This document shows, one piece after another, positions 46,507-56,819 of a stretch of 64,000 nucleotides of DNA. Every line of letters begins with the position of its first letter. Position 1 is the stretch's first letter. The notes below the pieces were generated by a model. The model had not been told where the DNA came from and made no database searches. It saw nothing but the letters and a program-made list of their open reading frames with translations. The stretch is from Guadua angustifolia (Eukaryota; Streptophyta; Magnoliopsida; Poales; Poaceae): the NCBI GenBank assembly GCA_036346375.1, contig CM070517.1:8039161-8103160 (forward strand). Direction: 5' to 3'. A program made the position numbers and the translations under genes.

Positions 46507-46964
46507 AAAAAAACTGCAAGAAATAATTACGTAATAAGTACTTTAATGTAATTCAAAATAATAAGAACAATGAAAAATTATATCACAATTCTTATCATGA
46601 TTTCTTGACAGAAGCTAGAAGCCGAATTTTGGATTTTTGGTAAAATTATTTTGAATTTTGCCAAATTATCACTAAGAGCAAGAGAATACAAAGAAGGGTT
46701 GGTGGGGAATTGAGGAGGCTGCTACTCTATTTATAGGAAATTTTTGAAATTTTTCAAATTTTTTTAAAATCTCCAACAACTATTTTGAATAAACAGGCTA
46801 AACGAGCTGCGTTTAGCCGTGCCATGCCATGCCCATGCCATGCTGAGCTGGCCCGCTGTGCCAAGGTGCCGGCCCAAACATAGCATGGGCTGCCGGGTCG
46901 TACCAATAGTGCCGAGTCTCAGGCTAGCATTTGGCATGGCTATCTGGGCATCTCTACGCAAAAC

Positions 46965-47559
46965 CAGGGCCGGCAAAAGAACTTGTTAAGCTTCAAATCA
47001 AAATTTATTCGATTATAGTAGTTAATAGGGTCAAAATTGAAATGAGTTTATTTCGAGCAAAAAATTTAACAAGACTCAGCTCGATAGTGACTTGTTAGCT
47101 CGAATTTTAAATAACCACTTAAATAGTAAATAAAATGATTTTACGTTGAAATATGTCAATTTTGAAAGAGTTTAATAATAGAGCGGTATCTAGCCAGGGT
47201 TTAACAAAATCGGTATGTAAATAATCGTTCAAAATTCGAAATTCAAAAATTAGAAATATCAAACCCAAAATAAAAAAAAATCGTAGAGTTTTAAAGTCAA
47301 AATTTTTGAAAAAAATTCAAAATTAACCGTTTTCATGAAAAATCGGCCGACTTAGAAAATCGATGGACTAATTGAACTTTTTGTAATTGATTTTTCTTTA
47401 AAAATCAAACAATTTTCACTGATTTTCGACCGATTTACGTCGGACAAATTTTTTTAAATTTTAAATTTTTTAAAATTATACCAGTTTACGAGCGGCCGGC
47501 TGTAGATACCGGGCCGCCGATTAGCCCGAAAATCGCGACTTTTCAGCGATTTACATCGA
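46965..47559. other. AT-rich spacer with GATTTTTCGAC-like repeats
   Basis: Short strings such as CGATTT, AAAATCG and TTCAAAATTC recur on both strands between 47180 and 47540, suggesting a degraded repeat. No termini or coding found. Confidence 0.4.
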
Positions 47560-48500
47560 TTTTGCGAACCCTCCAGCCCTGCGCTGAACCAGCCACCACC
47601 CGAAAACAATTTCTAAGCCAAAATCGAGAAAGGAAAGGAGGGAGACACAAAACCCTAGCCCGGCGCTCCGCCCCTCTCGCCGCCGGATTCCTCTCGTCCC
47701 CGCGCCCGTCTCTCCGGCGTCTCCGCCTCTCTGCTCCGAAGAGCCCAGGCCTATCGCCGCGCTGCGCCGCTTGCGACCACCGGTTCGCCACCCGACCACT
47801 ACCGGCCATATCTTAGGTATCGCCTCCACGCCCTGCCCTCTTTGTGTCCGCTGATCGATTGGATCTCGAATTGTTCCCTAGATCCACCCGTCGCGTTGGA
47901 AATTGACGGAATTTTGACTATGCTTTTCGATCGCCTACGGATCTCAAGTACAAAATCTCATTTCTGCTGAGGTTCTCTCTTTCTGCGCGCGCGCGCGTGC
48001 TTGTAGGTCGACAGCCGCAGCCAATCTGCCGGAAAGCGCGCCCGCACCGACGGTAGGTTTCTTCGCCACTTCGTTAATCTGTGTCTCCCCACGATGCCTG
48101 CTGCATCTGAGAGGATTTGCCTTGGTTTGGAATGAACAACGAGATGACTGACGCTCAGGTGGCCGGCGCGAGAACGACTGGGTTTGCCCTAGCTGCCAGA
48201 ACGTCAACATCGCCTTCCGCACCACCTGCAACATGCGCAACTGCGACCAGTCCAGGCCTGCGGATCACACGGTACATGCAATTGCTTATTATTGTGGTTG
48301 TCGTTTATTGGGTAATCATAGTGGTCTTTGCATTTATCTAGTGTTGCTGTTGCTTGCTGTTCAGAAGGCTATGCAGAAGCCTATGCAAACTCCTCCCCAC
48401 TACATGGGCCCGGGGACGCCGCTGTCCATGTACCTTGGTGGGGCTGCTCCACCATATGGCTCCTCCCTCTTTAATGGGCCTGCCATGCTGCGGTTGTGTT
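47560..48500 (+). pseudogene. 5' part of a RanBP2-type zinc-finger protein gene with damaged start
   Basis: Four exons by splice signals. Exon 1 is a CT-rich leader ending ATATCTTAG before GTATCG (donor at 47817). Exon 2 (48007-48052) encodes VDSRSQSAGKRARTD. Exon 3 (48159-48271) encodes GRRENDWVCPSCQNVN and IAFRTTCNMRNCDQSRPADH: one zinc finger with CX2CX10CX4C spacing. Exon 4 (48365-about 48491) encodes KPMQTPPHYMGPGTPLSMYL and PPYGSSLFNGPAM. The order matches the plant family of Arabidopsis At1g67325, as I remember it. Relatives begin Met-Ser-Gln before VDSR; here the three codons read ATA TCT TAG, so both start and third codon are lost. The second half of the gene, with its second finger, is missing. 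RanBP2-type fingers bind single-stranded RNA or ubiquitin. Confidence 0.72.
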
Positions 48501-49185
48501 GTGTATCCATTGATCAATGTACTTGTAGTTGTATGCTTGTTCATTTCTTGGGCATGAGGACTTGAATACTTGTGTTGATAACTATTTCCTGTGAGTTATC
48601 ATTCTTTGTGCTAAACAATGCTTTACTAAATTTGACTAGGTTTGTCAAATCTTAGACCCCTATGCACCACAACACAACTCACAACTTGCCCCTTCTGCCA
48701 TGAACCAAACCAAGGGTGGTTGCTCTTTTATTTGACTATTAGGCGTCAAGTGAATGTTGTCATGCAGTTGCAATCGTTAGATGTTCACTAGTGCTGGACT
48801 GCTGGTGCGGAATTTGATAACTAATTTTCAAGCTATTATAATAGCCAACCAGTTAGTGGGCAAACTGTTAATATATTAGTTTTGGCTATTTTGTTGCCCT
48901 AAAGTTCTCATGCGTCTAACATCGGATCTCTATTTCTCATGCTTTGGTTTCTGTACTTATTTGTAGAGTTAAATAATTATGATTACTGTACTGATGGCTT
49001 GCGTATTAACTCTTTGTGCAGGGATCCAAACCTGTGATGGTTCAAGGGTTCAAGTAAGTTTTAAGTGTTTAACGGTGCACGTATGTGCAGTGCCTTATCT
49101 TTAGATTTTTTTAATGTATTTTTGATGCATTGAAATCAGTAAATTTTGAGAAACCCTTATCAATGGCATCTTACTTGCATAATAA
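48501..49185. other. Possible intron remainder of the zinc-finger gene
   Basis: T-rich, intron-like DNA. A short CAG-GGATCCAAACC..TTCAAG-TAAGT stretch at 49018-49056 looks like a small exon, but I cannot match it to the family. Confidence 0.35.
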
Positions 49186-50242
49186 TTATTTATTCTTAAT
49201 GGTCACTTGATTAAGAGCGCGATAGTTGACGCACATACGCCAACTCCCATCTTTCTTCTTAATGAATAAGACAGGAGCTCCCCTTGGTGATATGCTGCAC
49301 CGGATCAACCCTTTGGATGGCAAAACATCCAATTGCCTTCTCAATTCATCTTGGAAGTGAAGAGCCAAACGGTAAGGAGACAAGGAGATAGGTCAGGTGC
49401 CCAGAATAAGATCAATCCGAAATTACACATTCCACTCTAGTGGTATGCCTGGAAGCTCTACAGGGAGCACATCCGAGTAATCATTCACTATGGGAATCTC
49501 CTCAATACAAATAGAGATGCTCGGCTTCTCCGTAATAGCCAATAGAACCCTAGATCTTAGCATTTGGCACCTAGGGAACATACTAGCCTAAACAAAAGGG
49601 CAATTAGGTGGTACGCTACCCTGAAAGACCAACTCCCCTCTCGACGGAGCCTAACAGCATATCTTGGCTGATATTGATGTAACAAGTCCCATTCCGAGGA
49701 TAACATCAAAAGGGGCTAATTGAATAACTATCAAGTTAGCGGTGAAATCCTCATCATTGACAATAACAGTGCAACCTGGACAAACCATGGAACATGAAAT
49801 GAGACCCCCTGCATAGCTGACTATCACAAACTTAGAAATTTGGTTCATTCCCAACTTTGTCTTTCTAGCAAACTTTATCGACACAAAGGAATACGATGAT
49901 CCATAATCGAAAAGAATGAATGTATTATAGGAATTCACAAGCAAAGTACCTGTCACCACGTCAGGATGACCAACTGACTCAGAAGATAACATGGCATGGA
50001 CTCCCAATGGCGCCTATCTGTAGTGGGGCCGACGGTGCAAGATGCCAGTAGTAACTAGCAGGTGGTGCCCTAGCTAGAAGTCATTGAAAAGCATGGACGA
50101 CTGCCAACATTTGAACTAACCCCCTAGAAGATGTGGTTGAAGATGGTGTAGGTGACACTGGTTCCCATTTGATGATGCTAGCAAGGTTTTGGCAGCACAT
50201 CACTGCCTTATAGCTCTCTTGGCCACAAAAACGGTAGCTCCT
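49186..50242 (-). mobile_element. Gypsy-3: fragment of a Ty3/gypsy element (knuckle, protease, start of RT)
   Basis: From 50242 on minus: a degraded knuckle YRFCGQESYKAVMCC, then 50007-49651 retropepsin VVTGTLLVNSYNTFILFDYG and SSYSFVSI (DYGSS in place of DSGAT), APFDVILGMGLV, then 49383-49186 RT start [40 protein letters not shown] and NQVTIKNK. It stops there, at the motif where RT fingers end. Both ends are truncated and no LTR is attached. Flanked by the zinc-finger gene fragment and Copia-1. Confidence 0.82.
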
Positions 50243-50244
50243 AT

Positions 50245-50356
50245 TAAAGTAGACTTGTATAGAGTGTTATTTGCTACTTTACCCTCCATTGTACATGCAT
50301 ATAGTTTGGCCCATTGGCCCATTAGCAATTGAGCTGCTAATCAAACTATTTCAACA
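50245..50356 (+). repeat. Copia-1 5' LTR remnant
   Basis: Ends CTATTTCAACA just before the primer-binding site. The left edge is not defined by a TG terminus that I trust; it is placed where Gypsy-3 coding stops. Confidence 0.5.
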
Positions 50357-50370
50357 TGGTATCAGAGCCA
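50357..50370 (+). promoter_or_regulatory. Copia-1 primer-binding site
   Basis: TGGTATCAGAGCCA, the initiator tRNA-Met complement, directly after the LTR end. Confidence 0.88.
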
Positions 50371-51124
50371 CCTAGCTAGGGTTTCCCTCAGCCTAGCACT
50401 GTAGCAGCCATCGCCGCCACCGGCCATCCTCGCCGACGATGTCACCGCCGTCACCGCAGCTCCCTCTGGCGGCACCTTCCTCTCTTCCCTCTCTCTGGCG
50501 ACACCACCGCTCACTACAACTCCCTCCGGCTTCTTGGTCTTCAGTCGAGCGCTCGGGTCATCCTCGCCTCGGCCGTCCTCGCCGGCGTCGCTCACGGCTT
50601 CCTCCTCGGCCAGTTGCCTCGCCGCCCTCCAACTCCGTCGAGTGATGGCGATCATTGCAACCACTCTGGCGGCGACGCCTCCTCTGTTCCACTCGGTGTG
50701 CCGTTGTTCCTCTCCTCGCCGGTGTCCTCTCACGGCTTCTCTTCGATCTTGCATTGCCTCACGCTTGCCCTTCTCCTCCGTCGCAGTTAGCAATAGCCAC
50801 ACCTTGAGCAGAGGCGAAGCTAGAAAAGCTCAGCCACTCCTGTGCTCATCTAAGATGGCCATCGCATCTCGTTCCTCAGGATCGATGCCTCTCCCGCCAG
50901 TTATGTTTGATGGGACCAACTTCCGGGAGTGGTCCACTATGCTCCGGGTCTCACTTGACTGCGGCGTCTATAGGGTCACCTCACTGGAGCTTGTCCTCGC
51001 CCCCTAGTTCCGGTTCGCCCAGTTTAGCCTATGGTCGGGTCAGATGGTACTCCAGTCCCTACAGATGTTCTACTAGCATACGAGTAGGACACTGATCAGT
51101 ACATCGCTGTCGGTGTACTTTGCA

Positions 51125-52435
51125 TCGAGGTACCCTCTCCGCCGCAGATTAGTGGGCCCAAGCGGCTGGCTGCGGCGTGGCGGCTTTGGCGAGGTGGGCG
51201 ATCATGCCTCGCTTTCGGCGGGCGGGAAGCTCCGCGTGGCGGCTGGCGGCGGTGGGCGATCAAGCCACGCCGGGCGTCGGCTTATGTGGCGGCGGCGGTA
51301 GGTGGCGATCATGCCTGCCGCTGGCGTCGGCCTCTGTGGCGGCTTTGGCGAGCAAGTGGCGATCATGCCCGCTTTCGTCGGGCGGCGAAGCCCACGTGGC
51401 GGCTTTGGCGGCGGTGGGCGATCAAGCACTGCCACGGGCGTCGGCTTATGTGGCGGCGGCGGCGGTGGGCGATCATGCCTGCTTTCGCCGGGCGAAGCCA
51501 GCGTGGCGACTGGCGAGTAGGTGGGCGATCAAGCCACTGCGGCGTCGGCTTATGTGGCGGCGAGCGGCGGTGGGCGATCATGCCTGCTTTCGCCGGCGTC
51601 GGCTTATCGGCGGCTTTGGCGGCAAGTGGCGATTAGGCCTGCTTCGTCGGGCCTCGGCCTCCGTGGCGGCTTGGCGAGCGGGCGGGCAATCGGGCCCCTC
51701 TCGTCAGGGCACGAAGGCAACCAAAGGAATGAGGAGAAGGCTTCGCCTCGAAGTATCCTTCCCCTGACACGCTGTGTCAGGGCCATTGATTGTGAAAAAT
51801 TCTGCTATCGACATGACGACGGCCCATCCCTCTGACGCCTCTCACCAAACCCGTTGCAAGAGTGTCATTTCCCGGGCGGACCGGGTGAGTCCATACAGCG
51901 GTATTAAATGGGGTTTGAAGGACAAGGCTACAGTGACGGGTGTAATAAATGAGTTGTGGTGCAGCATGATAAGACCACAATAATGGGTGTAATTAATGAG
52001 TTGTAGATCAGTATAGCATCATCTTCTCACCTGCTCGAGCCAACCCCGTCTATATAAGGGCGCTCTGGTGCATGAGAAGGGGGATCCGAGGGCGGATCTA
52101 GAGGACTCATCCAAGCTCGAGACCAGAAGAACCATTGTAATTGCCTCTATTTCCTCAACAAAGATTTAGCTGGACGTAAGGCTATTACCCACGCTGTGGG
52201 CCTGAACCTGGGTACATCACTGCGTTCATTGATCTCTTGATCCCTGGAATCCCTTGTGTGAGAGTCATTAGGGATTCGACCCGAAACATCTCTCTAAGAA
52301 CCCTACCTTCCATCACAGGAGTAGTCAACCTGTCAGTTGGCGGGGTCATGTCCGCAAATCTGGCAAGCGATCGCCGATCTGCAGACTCCCGAGGGTTGGT
52401 AGGCGGATGAGGCTTGTGCTGTTGCTATCATCTTA
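51125..52435. mobile_element. Insertion in Copia-1 gag: minisatellite plus LTR
   Basis: Left part 51175-51705 is a minisatellite. Right part 51771-about 52340 looks like a gypsy LTR: TGTGTCAGGGCC start, TATATAAGGGC at about 52051, the GGCCTGAACCTGGG block at 52199, end near CAACCTGTCA, then GTTGGCGGGGTCATGTCC resembling a primer-binding site. Exact insertion borders and TSD were not found. Confidence 0.5.
51175..51705. repeat. GC-rich minisatellite, about ten units of 49-58 bp
   Basis: The anchor GTGGGCGATCATGCC (or CAAGCC) recurs at about 51196, 51252, 51302, 51355, 51413, 51464, 51520, 51569, 51625 and 51681. Units alternate between a GCTTTCGCCGGGCG and a CGTCGGCTTATGTGGCGG interior. The 196-codon ORF across it is a product of the repeat. 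Confidence 0.85.
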
Positions 52436-53125
52436 GGCAGCATGAAGGTTGAGCTTGCCATGGATCTGGTTGCTCTTCCTTCTTCTCAGCTGATGTGGGA
52501 GAATGCGTAGACTCAGTTCCAGCCGAGCAGCGATGCTCTCTACACCTCTACACTGGAGTTGGCGAGCTCTCTTCGTTAGTAGGACTCCATAGTCGATGCC
52601 TTCTACCAGCAGATTACCGACGTGTGGCATCAGCTTGACTCGTTGGAGCCTCCCTACAGTCCGACCTACGACTGCTGTGGCCTTCATCGGGACCACAAGA
52701 GTGCTGTTCGCCTCTTTGAGTTCCTCCGCGGACTTTGACCAGAGTTTGAGTAGCTCCATGCTCGATTCTTTGGCCCGTTCGCGCGGCGAATCCCTGGTTG
52801 GCGCTTCGCTCTGTCCGTCCGAGGAGACTTCGTTTAAATGGCGTTCTCTCGTCCTCCTCATCGGTACTGATCACTTCCACTCCTCCTGCGACGGCTCGTG
52901 TGATTGCTCCTCCCAAAGCCGTAGGAGGCTCGGATTCTTTGTGGCGAAATGCTGATTGGTGCGATGGTTATTGTAACTCTTGCAAGAAGAAGCGAGAACA
53001 CTATTGGCGGTGCGAGACGGCGGCCTCGAGAACCGCAAGGGTGGAGGTGGTGGGCTGGTGCCTCTCGCCCGCTGATGCCTGGCAGCGACCATGCGAGATG
53101 TGACTCAGCGCCTTGAGCGCATGGA

Positions 53126-54135
53126 GTGCTGTCTGGGGGCGACTCCTCCAGGACCGTTGTTGCCAGTCTTCTTTCAGGTATACAGTTGCCCTGGATTCTT
53201 GACTCTGGGGCTTCTTTGTATATGATATCTGATCCCACTCATCTTGGCCCACTGAGTTCTTCAGCCATCCCCATGTTTGTCAGGATGGCTGATGGTACTT
53301 CCCTTTTAGTTGCTGGTCGGGGCACTCTTCACACTTCTTGTTTTCATGTTCCCCGCCTCGATTTGCAGCTGATATCTGCTGGCCAGCTCGCTGACCTTGA
53401 TTGTCGTATCATTCTTGAGGCTGACACTTGTTCTATTCAGGATCGTCTTCTGGGACCACAGTTTGGTCTTGTTGTTGGGTCCATGTCTCGGCGTCTATGG
53501 GAGTTTGGTAGCCGCCTTCATACGCTTTTGTCACGTCCACCTCCAGCTGACGATCGACTCTAGTCTCGATGTCATTGTCCTTGCCACTCGCTTCGCTTGA
53601 TTTTGCTCGATGGCATCATCGTTTAGGTCACATGTGTGGGTCTCGTCTCTCTTTATTAGTGAGTTGTGGTGTTCTTGGGAAGGTTTCTGGTGATACCTCC
53701 CTGTCCTGTATGGGCTGTAAGCTTGGGAAGCAGCTACAGCTACTCTATCCCACTAGTGACTCGGTGTCTCTTCAGTCGTTTGATTTGGTTCATTTTGATG
53801 TATGGGGCTCGGCTCCCTTCGTTTCGAAAGGGGGTCATCGCTACTATGTGATCTTTATTGATGACATCTCTCGTTACACTTGGATTTATCTTCTAACCTC
53901 TCGGCATCAGGTGTTGTCTGCCTATCAGGCCTTCGCTGCCATGGTCCGCACACAGTTTGGCTTGCTTATTCATATCTTTCGTGCTGACTCTGCTGGCAAG
54001 TATCTCTCCACCTCTCTTCGTCAGTATCTTCTTGAACAGGGTACCCTTCCTCAGTATTCTTGTACTGGTGCTCACGCTCAGAATAGTGTCTCTGAGAGCA
54101 AGCATCGTCACTTTCTTGTATTTGCTTGGCGATAA
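53126..54135 (+). pseudogene. Copia-1 protease and integrase remnant
   Basis: Protease: PWILDSGASLYMISDPTH (DSGA active site) with VRMADGTSLLVAGRGTL, HVPRLDLQLISAGQLADL. Then after stops the pre-integrase knuckle [16 protein letters not shown] and [12 protein letters not shown], and the integrase core [45 protein letters not shown]. The final acidic region reads [12 protein letters not shown], so D, D and E positions can be located, but the second Asp context is RADSAGKY rather than the usual DNG. Broken by stops at 53565 and after 54135. Confidence 0.82.
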
Positions 54136-54960
54136 TCTTTGTCTTCTCTGTTCGCCCATACGGCCGAGGTCATTGTCTCATTGTTGTCTATCGTGTGAAC
54201 TTTCGTTATACACTTTTGGTGCCACTCCTGTTGAGCGTCTCTTTGGCAGGCCTCCTTAGTACAATCACCTTCGTGCGTTCGGGTGTGTTGTCTTTGTGCT
54301 TCTTTAGCCCCGTGACTCCGTGAGCGGACGAAGCTAACTGCTCAGTCTGTTGAGTGTGTTTTTCTTGGCTACGATGCTGAGCGCAAGGGTTATTGCTGTT
54401 GGAACCTAGTCGCTCATAGGATCCGGGTCTCTGAGATATCACTTTTGATGAGTCTCGATCTTTCTTCACCCGTGATTCTTCCTCTAGCCCACTCTACTTC
54501 TGATTCGCTCTCCTTTTTCACTCTTCCTGATGCTTCATCCTATTCACCACCACCCTCTCCTCCGTCCCTACCTTTACCTCCATCATCGCCACCATCACCC
54601 TCACCTTCCATTCCAGTCCCTTCGTCCGCTGCGCCACCCTCTCCCTCACCACCTCAGTAGCCTCCCTTTGCCTTTACGCCTCCTCCTGTTCGTTTCCACT
54701 ACACTCGTCGTCCACCCCATCCCAGTTCCTCCTCCCTTTTCGGTCCAGCTCCTACTGCCACTTCAGGGTCTTCTCCCACTTCAGAGTTCTCTCCCTCTGC
54801 TCCTACTTCAGAGTCTACCTCTCGTACTCCTTCACCGCGGTACGCTCTTCGTGATCGGAGTACGATTCCTCGTCCTGATCGCTACGGTTTTGTTGTTCCT
54901 GCTACTGTTTCCTCTGAGCCTACTTCCTATCGCAATGTTGTTACTCATCCTGAGTGGTAG
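54136..54960 (+). pseudogene. Copia-1 integrase C-terminus and linker remnant
   Basis: Frames carry [20 protein letters not shown] text (54361-54400) and a Pro/Ser-rich linker (54530-54900) with PRYALRDRSTIPRPDRYGFV, as found between integrase and RT in copia elements. Multiple stops. Confidence 0.6.
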
Positions 54961-55290
54961 TTCGCTATGGCTGAGGAGCTTGCTGCCCTAGAGCGCACTG
55001 GGACTTGGGATCTTGCCCCTCTTCCCGCTTCTGTTACTCCTATCACGTCCAAGTGGGTCATAAGATCAAGACTCGCTCTGATGGCTCTATTGAGCGCTAT
55101 AAGGCGTGTCTTGTTACACGTGACTTCCAGCAGGAGTATGGGCATGACTATGAGGAGACCTTCGCTCCTGTTGCTTACAGGACCACTATGCACACACTTG
55201 TGGACGTTGCTTCTGTTCGCCGGTGGACCATCTCCCAACTTGATGTGAAGAACGCTTTTCTTCGCGGTGAGCTACGTGTGGAGCTCCTAG
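54961..55290 (+). pseudogene. Copia-1 RT N-terminal remnant
   Basis: Reads AEELAALERTGTWDLAPLP, a frame change, HKIKTRSDGSIERYKACLVT, RDFQQEYGHDYEETFAPVAY and WTISQLDVKNAFLRGEL, the first third of the RVT_2 domain. Coding similarity ends at about 55285 and unrelated AT-rich DNA follows. Confidence 0.85.
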
Positions 55291-55958
55291 TCCAACAGCA
55301 CTTAGCGAGGTGTTGCCCATTGCACACTTGAAGCACTTCATGCATTGCTTTGGGTCCGGATGAAAAAGCACTTCTTTTGGCATTACTGTTCAATTATCAC
55401 AAAAATTAGATTTTTATGATTTTTTGTTTCTTTAAGAGCCAGTCAAGATTTAATATGAATCCTGTAAAGGCGCAGGATGAGGAAAAGGAAGCATGGCATT
55501 TTTGTCCACAAAACAAAAGTTTGATATACTCTAAATATTTCTCTTTATATTATTCTACAAAGAAAGCTTTTTCATTGAAAGGCTTCATGGGAATCACCAC
55601 TTGGTGGGGTAGTCGAGTTGAGGGTATATGACTCCATCCACGAGGGTTCAAATCATAGTGTCCATATATTACGCATACACGAGTGCGGTTTAGCAGAAAT
55701 TTTTTGAGGTCGCAAATTTATCCTCGCCCTTTGTCTTGGCGTGTGATAACCTAGGGGGGTTTATCAGTTTAATTAAAGGATTAATTAAACAATAAAATAT
55801 GATTAGGCAAGATAATAAAATGTAAGACTTAGAGAGTGCCGTCGGTCCCGCAGTGAAATGTATTGCTCATTGAGCTACTTGACCTGTTAAGAACCCAGGC
55901 AGGCACCTCTCGCTATTTTTCGGGTTCATCATTCGGCGCTCTAGAACTTACCTGGTAT
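55291..55958. other. AT-rich spacer, no gene recognised
   Basis: No coding block. A GGTTCAAATC box-B-like string at about 55646 is discussed among rejected items. Confidence 0.5.
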
Positions 55959-55968
55959 GGTTGCGGGC

Positions 55969-56819
55969 TAAGTCACACGGAATGGGGAACGATGCGGCGT
56001 TCCGTGTCCCGGGGTCGTCGTCCCCAATCGAGGGACGGGTTCGTACAGATCGATTGCTGGGTCGACGCCTGGGACGGAAGCTGGGACGTCGTCCCAATGC
56101 GGCACGGACAAGGACGGGGGGTCGAGGAGAAGGCCGAGGCTTGGCGAGCGGACGGACTGGCGACTTCGCCGATGCGGAGAGGTCCATGCCGCCGACGCCG
56201 ACTTGAAGAACTCGCCCACCGACGCCAAGAGGAGGAGGAGGCCGAGGGCGTGGTGGTGGCGCCCGCCTCAAGATCTCAGCCAGCTGGCGGCCGGAGGTCC
56301 CTCGGCCGGGGACCATGGGAGGGCGTCGTGGCGGCTCCAGATCCGTCTTGGCGATCCGGCTGGCTCGGTTGGATGGATCGCGGGAGACGAGCGTCAGCGA
56401 GGATGCGTAATAAAGGGAGAGGCTGGTCTTTGGGAGACGAGGATGCGTAATAAAGGGAGGAGACAAAGGGGAGACGAGGGAATAAACTCTCGTGCTGTTG
56501 CTCTGGCCTCGGAGAGTGGAATAAACCTCCACCGTAGCTTTTAATTCTAGCATGCAGGTGAGCCCAAACAAACATCTATTTGTGCTTCACGAATGGGCCA
56601 GCTGTTGGGCCTGTTTCTTTTAATTCTAGCAAGCAGGTGAGCTAAATTGGACGGATCGTCCCAGATTATCGTTCCAAAAATAATTGGTACACGTTCCACA
56701 TCTCGTACCAAGCGTTCCGAAGAGGTATACCCCTAATCGAACCGGGAACATGGAAGACATCGATCCGCGTCCCGTGTACCCGTTCCTCGACCCGGACGAA
56801 CCGGGAACATTGTGACTTA
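55969..56819. mobile_element. MULE-like element with 10-bp TSD and GC-rich interior
   Basis: TAAGTCACA at 55969 and TGTGACTTA ending at 56819 are perfect 9-bp inverted ends; imperfect similarity (GGGAAC, GGTTCG, GGGTCG) continues inward. Flanks GGTTGCGGGC (55959-55968) and GGTTGCGGGT (56820-56829) match 9 of 10, which suits Mutator-like transposition. 55980-56400 is strongly GC-rich and carries a 207-codon minus ORF (55948-56571) and plus ORFs without recognised domain. It may be a Pack-MULE with captured host DNA. No mudrA transposase. Confidence 0.7.

Larger units (their letters stand above)
15152..46956 (-). mobile_element. hAT-A: outermost hAT-superfamily transposon of the nest
   Basis: The right end reads CTATCTGGGCATCTCTA, so the element begins TAGAGATGCCC on minus, followed by CGCAAAAC (46957-46964). 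The left end begins CAGTAAGGCAGGCC at 15152, preceded by AGCAAAAC (15144-15151). The two flanks match at 7 of 8 bases, as expected for a hAT 8-bp TSD. Both subterminal regions carry GGGTCGT-type strings and 'GCCATGC' motifs. A hAT transposase pseudogene on minus lies inside at 44527-46506. hAT-B interrupts its 3' part at 15523-44474. Without inserts the element would be about 2.8 kb. The left terminus matches the right one only weakly, so that end is the uncertain part. Confidence 0.6.
50855..53102 (+). pseudogene. Copia-1 gag, split by an insertion
   Basis: Begins MAIASRSSGSMPLPPVMFDG, then TNFREWSTMLRVSLDC, ending in a stop after LVLAP. In other frames DTDQYIAVGVLCIE leads to about 51125. 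The gag resumes at about 52436 with VELAMDLVALPSSQLMW, DALYTSTLELASSLR, STVDAFYQQITDVWHQLDSL and PTYDCCGLHRDHKSAV, then a Cys-containing segment near 52970. Order and content fit UBN2-type copia gag. Confidence 0.72.
50245..55290 (+). mobile_element. Copia-1: truncated Ty1/copia element
   Basis: A 5' LTR remnant ends AACA at 50356 before the primer-binding site. Gag, protease, integrase and the start of RT follow in copia order; the rest of RT, RNase H and the 3' LTR are missing after about 55290. Gag is split by another insertion (about 51125-52435). Numerous stops and frameshifts mean it is inactive. Confidence 0.85.

Noticed and set aside
51177..51767. 196-codon ORF
   Set aside because: It is the minisatellite translated; units differ by lengths that are not multiples of three, so the frame is not conserved between units.
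55595..55700. SINE or tRNA-like unit with GGTTCAAATC box B
   Set aside because: Box A is not convincing, no tail or TSD was found, and no cloverleaf forms.
55948..56571. 207-codon minus ORF inside the MULE
   Set aside because: No recognised domain; GC-rich DNA gives long ORFs in several frames on both strands. Kept only as part of the element.
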